Part shown: piece after piece, positions 5,752-10,184 of the stretch
Layout of the letters: each line of letters opens with the position of its first letter
How positions within the stretch are numbered: the stretch's first letter is position 1
DNA from: Patescibacteria group bacterium
GTDB taxonomy: Bacteria; Patescibacteriota; Gracilibacteria; UBA1369
Assembly (NCBI GenBank): GCA_018825335.1
Contig: JAHJEW010000134.1
Location: forward strand, 1-10,184
DNA length: 10,184 nucleotides
Reading direction: 5' to 3'
Notes under the pieces: generated by a model
The model's input: the letters and a program-made list of their open reading frames with translations, nothing else
The model's database searches: none
What the model was told of the DNA's origin: nothing
Translations under genes and position numbers: made by a program

Positions 5752-6897
5752 TTATATATTTATAAGGTTTGAAACGAATTCTTTAATAGTAGCGAAACTT
5801 TTCCCCTTTGGTAAAAGAATATATTGACCGAGGCTATTTTTGCTTTGATATAGGAAATTAGCCGTACTGATAACGTTACCCCGGGATATTTGATAGTTAT
5901 GATATTGCTGAAGATAGCTTAGTCCCTCAAATAAACTTATGTTTGTACTGATGTTGGCCTGTAGTTTTGCAAATATTCTTGTTGCAAAGTCGAGTCTGGC
6001 CAAAATGTTTAGTTTTTCAATGCTTTGTTTAACCGCACTGATTACTTGTTGTTGTCTAATTGCCCGATCAAAATCGGAGGTAGATTTGCGGCTCCTGGCA
6101 TATTTAAGGGCTGTACTGCCGTTCATGGTATAGTGCCCGGGATTAAATGTTACAGTTGTATAGGTATTATTTGGGCCAGGATAGGCATTATCGACTATCT
6201 TTTTTTCGACGTCTATTTCCACTCCACCCAGAATGTCGATAAGATCGATAAATGAATCGAAATTAAATATAACGTATTTATCGGCTGTAAGGCCTGTAAT
6301 TTTAGCAATGGCTTTTTGCAGCTCATAGATGCCGTACTTGGCGTATAATTCATTTATTTTTCGCCCATTATAATATAAGTCGCGTGGAATACTTATGATG
6401 TTGATTTTCTGGTTATTAGGGTTTGCGCTGATAAGCATAATTGTATCGGTAAGCTTTGCGTTATGACCAACAACTAATACGTTTTCAATATTCGGATCAG
6501 GGGGCTGGATGCTGAGTTCTTTTTGAAGTTTTTGATTGGTGATTGCCAGATCACTTATTATTGTTTCTTTTTCTTTTAGCTGATTGCTGATCATCTGATT
6601 GGCCTGAATCAGTTCTTTGTTAGCTTCTTCAAGTCTTCTTGATACTATGGAGATTTGATTATGATTTAAGCTCATTTTGCTATACATATCCGATAGAGCT
6701 GCATCCTTTTCGTCAAGATTTTGCTTTATTTCTCCGACTTCATTAATAAGTACGCTGATTTTTATATCTTTGTTTAAGGCATCTTCGGTATTTTTTTTCA
6801 ATGAATATCCGAAACTTAATGAAAGAATGATGATCGTAAGGAAAAGGCAGGAAGTTGCTAAATTATGTAACCTGTTATTTTTATTTTTGTTGGACAT
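5752..6897 (-). CDS. LytR-CpsA-Psr (LCP) family protein with long coiled-coil stalk
   Basis: LCP proteins sit in the cytoplasmic membrane facing outward and transfer glycopolymers from a polyprenyl phosphate carrier onto peptidoglycan or a related acceptor. The protein has a short cytoplasmic tail, one membrane helix (14-30), a long coiled coil (about 40-128) and the LCP domain (about 138-293). Motifs visible are TDTIML (150-155), SIPRDLY (169-175), the K180-I-N step, FNFDSFIDLIDILGGVEIDV (211-230) and YARSRKSTSDFDRAIRQQQ (266-284), which carries the catalytic-type arginines and aspartates. The block normally reading GxDxR before TDTI is VGHNAKL, so that acid/arginine pair is missing. About 90 residues follow the domain. 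It starts 3 bp after the stop of the ATPase gene, so the two form an operon. No Shine-Dalgarno sequence is seen. Confidence 0.92.
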   Translation of the reverse strand: MSNKNKNNRLHNLATSCLFLTIIILSLSFGYSLKKNTEDALNKDIKISVLINEVGEIKQNLDEKDAALSDMYSKMSLNHNQISIVSRRLEEANKELIQANQMISNQLKEKETIISDLAITNQKLQKELSIQPPDPNIENVLVVGHNAKLTDTIMLISANPNNQKINIISIPRDLYYNGRKINELYAKYGIYELQKAIAKITGLTADKYVIFNFDSFIDLIDILGGVEIDVEKKIVDNAYPGPNNTYTTVTFNPGHYTMNGSTALKYARSRKSTSDFDRAIRQQQVISAVKQSIEKLNILARLDFATRIFAKLQANISTNISLFEGLSYLQQYHNYQISRGNVISTANFLYQSKNSLGQYILLPKGKSFATIKEFVSNLINI

Positions 6898-6900
6898 GAT

Positions 6901-9468
6901 CTATGAAATATCTATACCTATTCGAGCGGATATTTCCTGATCCACGAACTCTTTTTTCCTTCCATATTTCATGCGTGAGTATTGCTTTATGATATCGCCG
7001 ATCTTGGGATTCGCCTTGCTCATGTCGTATATTGTTTCAAGTGAAAATGGTCTCGAAGTAGTGTTATTGATGTTGAGCTTTATATAAGCTTTATAATTCG
7101 CAATGCCGATTACGTCCTGTTCGGTTAGAACAGGAGCATATTCTTTTGCCATATACTCGGCATCGTCAGCGCCGATTTTAAAGGACATCATTGTTCCAAC
7201 GTTACCAAAGACGGCGTCGCGAATTGATGTGTCCTGTTTTTTCTCAAGTTGCTTAATGTATTGATGGGCCATGATTAAAGCCAGGTGGTATTTTCTGGCT
7301 TCGGAAAGAATCGAAGCAAAACTGTCGGTAGCGAAATTCTGGAACTCATCCACATAAAGGTAGAAATCTTTTCTTTCTTTTTCAGGGATGTCGACACGGC
7401 TCATAGCTGCCATTTGTAATCTGGCTACCATGACAAGGCCGAGTAGCTGCGTGTTTAGGTCACCCATTTTACCTTTGGAAAGGTTGATTAACAGTATTTT
7501 TTGTTCGTCCATTACTTTGCGGAAATTGAACGCAGACTTTGTTTGACCGATGGTATTACGCATTATTGAATTCGTAATAAACGGTCCGAATTTGGCTGAA
7601 AAATAAGGGATCATTTCTTGCCTTTCGCGTTCACCTGTATGAGCGTATTCATGTTCCCAGAATGATCGCACTACCGGGTTTTTGACCTTGCTGACTTTGT
7701 ATTTCATGAATTCGTCGTCAACAAAGATTCTTGGAACATCTATGAGTGTTGCTCCTTCTTCAGGATCTTCCATAAGAGTTAAACAGCCATTTCTGAAATA
7801 ATGCTGAATACGTGGGCCGAAGATCTCATCACCGAATATTTTAATGAATATTTCTGTTGCCTGACTTGAAGCAAGGTCCATTTCTGCCGGATTGGTAGCT
7901 TCAAGAATGTTTAATCCCATTGGGCGCTCTGTGTCCGCGGGATTGAAGATTATTACGTCTTTTGCTCTTTCTTTTGGGACAAACTGAACTAATTCCTCTA
8001 TCAAGTCTCCGTGTGGATCTACTACGCAAAGGCCATCTCCGTTTATGATGTCCTGGCGAGCCATCCAGCTTAAGAATGCGGATTTACCTGAACCGGATTT
8101 CCCGATGCAGTATTGGTGTCTTGTACGGTCTTCTCTTAATATAGCTACTGTTTTTTTCTCTCCACGGAAGGAGTTGTAACCAAGGATAACTCCTTCTTTG
8201 GGATCGGATAAAACGGGAAGATCAACCGGAGCGGGCAGGACTTTGTATTTTAGCCAGTTTATGACCGGGGTGTAATTAAAGCGGCTTGAAGGGAAATGGA
8301 ACATGGAGGCAAGCTCCTGGCTGTCAAGAATTGATATTTTTTCGCCAAGTAATAGTAATTTGGAATAAAGAAGTCTACGGTTGAAATGGAATTTAAGTAT
8401 AAGATTGTTGATTTTGTCGAAAGGCAATATTCTTCTGGTCTGAAACCAGTTCATCTGAGGATCCTTAAATAGATTCAGTGCCAGGGCTATGTTATTGGTG
8501 ATTTCGGTGGCTTTCACATTGGTTTTTGCTGATCCAATTATTCTTATTGTTGATTCGAAAAGTACTTGCCCCGCTCTTTCACCAATGTGTTTCGCAATTT
8601 CCTCCCTGGTTTGAAGCATGCGGATGTAGCCGCCACCTCCATAGGGGCCTGAGCTTTGCTGTTGCTTACTCTCTTCCACGTCACCTGTAAAAAGCATTCC
8701 AAAAAAACTTGCAATCGATCCCAATATTGGAATTTTTAAAGCACCGGGTTTTTTACCGGCGAACATTTCTGTTCCTGCCTTTTCGATTTTCTTTTGAAAT
8801 TTTTTACCGGTTTTTGGTCTGATTATTATTTGAATCCCAGCAACATCGGTTTCATCTAATTTGGAAAATATGTTCGTAATGTCGTTGAGTGGATCATTTT
8901 GGAGGTCTTTGTATGTTTTAATGGGATAAAAGAATGGGTTTTTTTGGTATGCATAATAGCATTTAAGATGATTTCCCTTTGGCTGCAACTCCAATTTATC
9001 CACAACTCTAATGTCGGCGTTTGTATAGTAGGATGTTATTTGTTTTTCTATTAGCCCCTGATACCTCTTGTGGACAACAACATGAAAATCAACAACTTTC
9101 TCTTTGGCTATATATTCGAAACTAACATGATTGTCCTTTAAAATTCGGGCCATTATCATGTTTCTTAACGATAATTCTCCCATTTCATGGATATTTCGGA
9201 AGAATTGCTCCATGATAGCTATTTTCTCCTTGAAATCCTTTTCCTCAGCTTTTTCTTTGTCCTTTTGTGATTCTTCGCGGGGAAGTAAAACTTTCAAATT
9301 TACAAAGTTTTTTGAAGAGACAAAGATCATGTAAAGGTAATTCGAGAGTCTTCTTCCTATTTTGAGAAGAATTATGGCAAGTACGATGATGATCAAAGCT
9401 GTAACCGGATTACTGAGGATTGCCTGCCATACAGCCTTAAAAAAATCCCCTAGCGTTGATAATTCCAT
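6901..9468 (-). CDS. VirD4/TraG-like (type IV secretion coupling-type) membrane ATPase
   Basis: This large protein (855 residues) resembles the ring-forming DNA-translocating ATPases of the VirD4/TraG/HerA group. Residues 21-37 are a membrane helix, followed by a charged segment (about 63-85). Residues about 90-410 form a long domain I cannot assign, with a hydrophobic stretch (247-261) and a Gly-rich linker (SSGPYGGGG, 272-280). The ATPase domain (about 425-850) has Walker A GKSGSGKS (456-463), VDPHGDLIEEL, Walker B YLYVDEFQNF with D707/E708, and sensor-like AHQY with Q736. Family knowledge suggests DNA or protein export or uptake coupled to ATP hydrolysis; the substrate here is unknown. No VirB4, relaxase or pilin gene lies in the window. 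It has its own promoter and is followed by the LCP gene after 3 bp. No ribosome binding site precedes the ATG. Confidence 0.85.
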   Translation of the reverse strand: MELSTLGDFFKAVWQAILSNPVTALIIIVLAIILLKIGRRLSNYLYMIFVSSKNFVNLKVLLPREESQKDKEKAEEKDFKEKIAIMEQFFRNIHEMGELSLRNMIMARILKDNHVSFEYIAKEKVVDFHVVVHKRYQGLIEKQITSYYTNADIRVVDKLELQPKGNHLKCYYAYQKNPFFYPIKTYKDLQNDPLNDITNIFSKLDETDVAGIQIIIRPKTGKKFQKKIEKAGTEMFAGKKPGALKIPILGSIASFFGMLFTGDVEESKQQQSSGPYGGGGYIRMLQTREEIAKHIGERAGQVLFESTIRIIGSAKTNVKATEITNNIALALNLFKDPQMNWFQTRRILPFDKINNLILKFHFNRRLLYSKLLLLGEKISILDSQELASMFHFPSSRFNYTPVINWLKYKVLPAPVDLPVLSDPKEGVILGYNSFRGEKKTVAILREDRTRHQYCIGKSGSGKSAFLSWMARQDIINGDGLCVVDPHGDLIEELVQFVPKERAKDVIIFNPADTERPMGLNILEATNPAEMDLASSQATEIFIKIFGDEIFGPRIQHYFRNGCLTLMEDPEEGATLIDVPRIFVDDEFMKYKVSKVKNPVVRSFWEHEYAHTGERERQEMIPYFSAKFGPFITNSIMRNTIGQTKSAFNFRKVMDEQKILLINLSKGKMGDLNTQLLGLVMVARLQMAAMSRVDIPEKERKDFYLYVDEFQNFATDSFASILSEARKYHLALIMAHQYIKQLEKKQDTSIRDAVFGNVGTMMSFKIGADDAEYMAKEYAPVLTEQDVIGIANYKAYIKLNINNTTSRPFSLETIYDMSKANPKIGDIIKQYSRMKYGRKKEFVDQEISARIGIDIS

Positions 9469-9500
9469 AAAAGATTGTTTTTGTATTTGTTTATCTGTTT

Positions 9501-9529
9501 ATTTTAACAGGTTTTGGCGTTTTTTTCAA
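9501..9529 (-). promoter_or_regulatory. Promoter of the ATPase-LCP operon
   Basis: Reading on the minus strand, TTGAAA (9529-9524) and TAAAAT (9506-9501) are separated by exactly 17 bp, and the -10 is extended by TGT. The predicted start is near 9494, leaving a leader of about 26 nt, A-rich and without a Shine-Dalgarno sequence, before the ATG at 9468. This is the best full promoter match on the minus strand. Confidence 0.65.
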
Positions 9530-9545
9530 TGATCAAAATCGATCA
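9530..9545. repeat. Short inverted repeat abutting the -35 box, possible operator
   Basis: TGATC (9530-9534) and GATCA (9541-9545) form an inverted repeat with a 6 bp centre, touching the upstream edge of the -35 of the ATPase promoter. Its place and symmetry fit a dimeric regulator site. The stem is too short and AT-rich, and lacks a following T-run on either strand, to be a terminator of radC. Confidence 0.3.
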
Positions 9546-9565
9546 GGATGTTGGATTGAAGCCTT

Positions 9566-10184
9566 TTAATAAAGCAATTTTTGTCCGCTAAAGCTGAAAT
9601 ATGAGTTATCACCAATAATAAGGTGATCCAAAAGGGGAATTTGAAGCAATTCGCTTACCTGAAGTAATTTTTTAGTTATTTTAAGGTCTGAATCGCTTGG
9701 CTTTGGATCTCCCGAGGGATGGTTGTGGGCTATTATTATGGCATAAGCTCCATATTCGATGGCTGGACGGAAAATCTCACGCGGGTGGAGAATATTTGCA
9801 TCAAGACTGCCAATTGAAATTATTTCATCATGAATGATCCGGTTTCTTGTGTTTACGTAAAGACCGCGGACGTATTCTTTCTTTAGATATTGCATGTTAC
9901 TTACTATATTATATGCGTCTTCAATTTTTTGGATTTGCCTGTTTGTAGGCGGTTTTTGATATAGTCTTCTGCCAAGTTCAATACACCCCATTATTTGCGC
10001 TGTATGAACGGGACTGGTATGAAAATTCCGCTGAAATCTGTCAGCGTTTTTTTCAATTAATATCTCTTCACGGTCGAATCCTTTAAATAATCTTCGTGCT
10101 ATTGAGAAAACGCTTTCTTTTTTGGTTCCTCTGCCGATTATAAGTGAAAGTAGTTCATGATCATCAAGATGTGCAGGACCGTAC
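9566..10184 (-). CDS. radC: RadC family JAB/MPN metalloprotease-fold protein (5' partial)
   Basis: RadC proteins carry a JAMM-type zinc site; the cellular role is unsettled despite the name, which came from an old DNA-repair link. The frame stays open to the right edge, so the N-terminus lies outside; the ATG at 9991 is internal, because the upstream in-frame residues match the family (LDDHELLSLIIGRGTKKESV, then ARRLF). Of 205 visible residues, the first 75 or so are the N-terminal UPF0758 region ending in ELGRRLY, and the rest is the JAB domain: YVNTRNRIIHDEIISIGSL, then HNHPSGDPKPSDSD with H153, H155 and D166 spaced as HxH-x10-D, and a typical YFSFSGQKLLY end. The helix-hairpin-helix segment normally reading like GIGPAKA is degenerate (NFHTSPVHTAQ). 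It lies 97 bp upstream of the ATPase gene, on the same strand. Confidence 0.93.
   Translation of the reverse strand, partial: YGPAHLDDHELLSLIIGRGTKKESVFSIARRLFKGFDREEILIEKNADRFQRNFHTSPVHTAQIMGCIELGRRLYQKPPTNRQIQKIEDAYNIVSNMQYLKKEYVRGLYVNTRNRIIHDEIISIGSLDANILHPREIFRPAIEYGAYAIIIAHNHPSGDPKPSDSDLKITKKLLQVSELLQIPLLDHLIIGDNSYFSFSGQKLLY

Noticed and set aside
9510..9565. Terminator between radC and the ATPase gene
   Set aside because: The inverted repeats present (TTCAAT...ATTGAA and TGATC...GATCA) are short and followed by A-runs rather than T-runs in the radC direction.
9566..9991. RadC gene starting at the ATG at 9991 (141 residues)
   Set aside because: Upstream in-frame residues to the window edge match the RadC N-terminal region (DDHELLSLIIGRGTKKES and ARRLF), so that ATG is internal and the gene is cut by the edge.
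1..10184. CRISPR array, insertion sequence, phage or toxin-antitoxin genes
   Set aside because: No regularly spaced repeats, transposase motifs, target-site duplications or small paired genes were seen; nearly all sequence is accounted for by housekeeping and envelope genes.

Overview
This AT-rich window carries a compact set of envelope, division, translation and DNA-handling genes on both strands. Several features suggest a member of the Candidate Phyla Radiation (Patescibacteria): a CarS-like CDP-archaeol synthase family protein next to a CDP-alcohol phosphotransferase, a MurC with an unusual EACEYQRHF segment, an FtsB/DivIC-like protein ending in NPQRWWKFFF, a VirD4/TraG-like ATPase with an unfamiliar N-terminal half, and almost no Shine-Dalgarno sequences. 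The phylum is an inference from gene content. The standard code fits: long frames run without in-frame TGA, and TGA ends one gene, so the TGA=Gly code of Gracilibacteria/Absconditabacteria is not supported.

Layout. Positions 2-1161 and 1165-2541 (+) hold the C-terminal part of an exported Ig/fibronectin-III protein, a YggT membrane protein and cysteinyl-tRNA synthetase (cysS). Converging on cysS is murC (2565-3854, -). murC diverges from an FtsB/DivIC-like division gene (3944-4354, +). A textbook promoter starting one base after that gene's stop drives two CAU-anticodon tRNAs: an initiator tRNA-fMet (4401-4475) and a probable elongator tRNA-Met (4503-4579). A perfect extended -10 box then places a likely leaderless start on a CDP-alcohol phosphatidyltransferase (4602-5207), which overlaps a CarS-like CDP-lipid synthase gene by 13 bp (5195-5746). 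Converging from the right is a minus-strand series: radC (runs off the right edge), then a large VirD4/TraG-like ATPase with its own strong promoter, then, 3 bp later, a LytR-CpsA-Psr (LCP) protein with a long coiled coil.

How the genes fit together. MurC starts UDP-MurNAc-peptide synthesis for peptidoglycan. LCP proteins attach glycopolymers to peptidoglycan or a similar acceptor. The FtsB-like protein belongs to the septal wall machinery, and YggT is often near division genes. The CarS/CDP-alcohol phosphatidyltransferase pair could form a two-step route that activates a lipid phosphate with CTP and then swaps CMP for a polar head group. CysS and the two CAU tRNAs serve translation. The ATPase-LCP operon is the least explained unit: a DNA-pump-type ATPase co-transcribed with a wall-polymer ligase, with no other secretion genes visible.

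No gene-free stretch exceeds 300 bases. I saw no CRISPR array, insertion sequence, rRNA or convincing intrinsic terminator. No clearly undescribed system is demonstrable from this window alone; the best candidates are the ATPase-LCP operon and the overlapping lipid gene pair.
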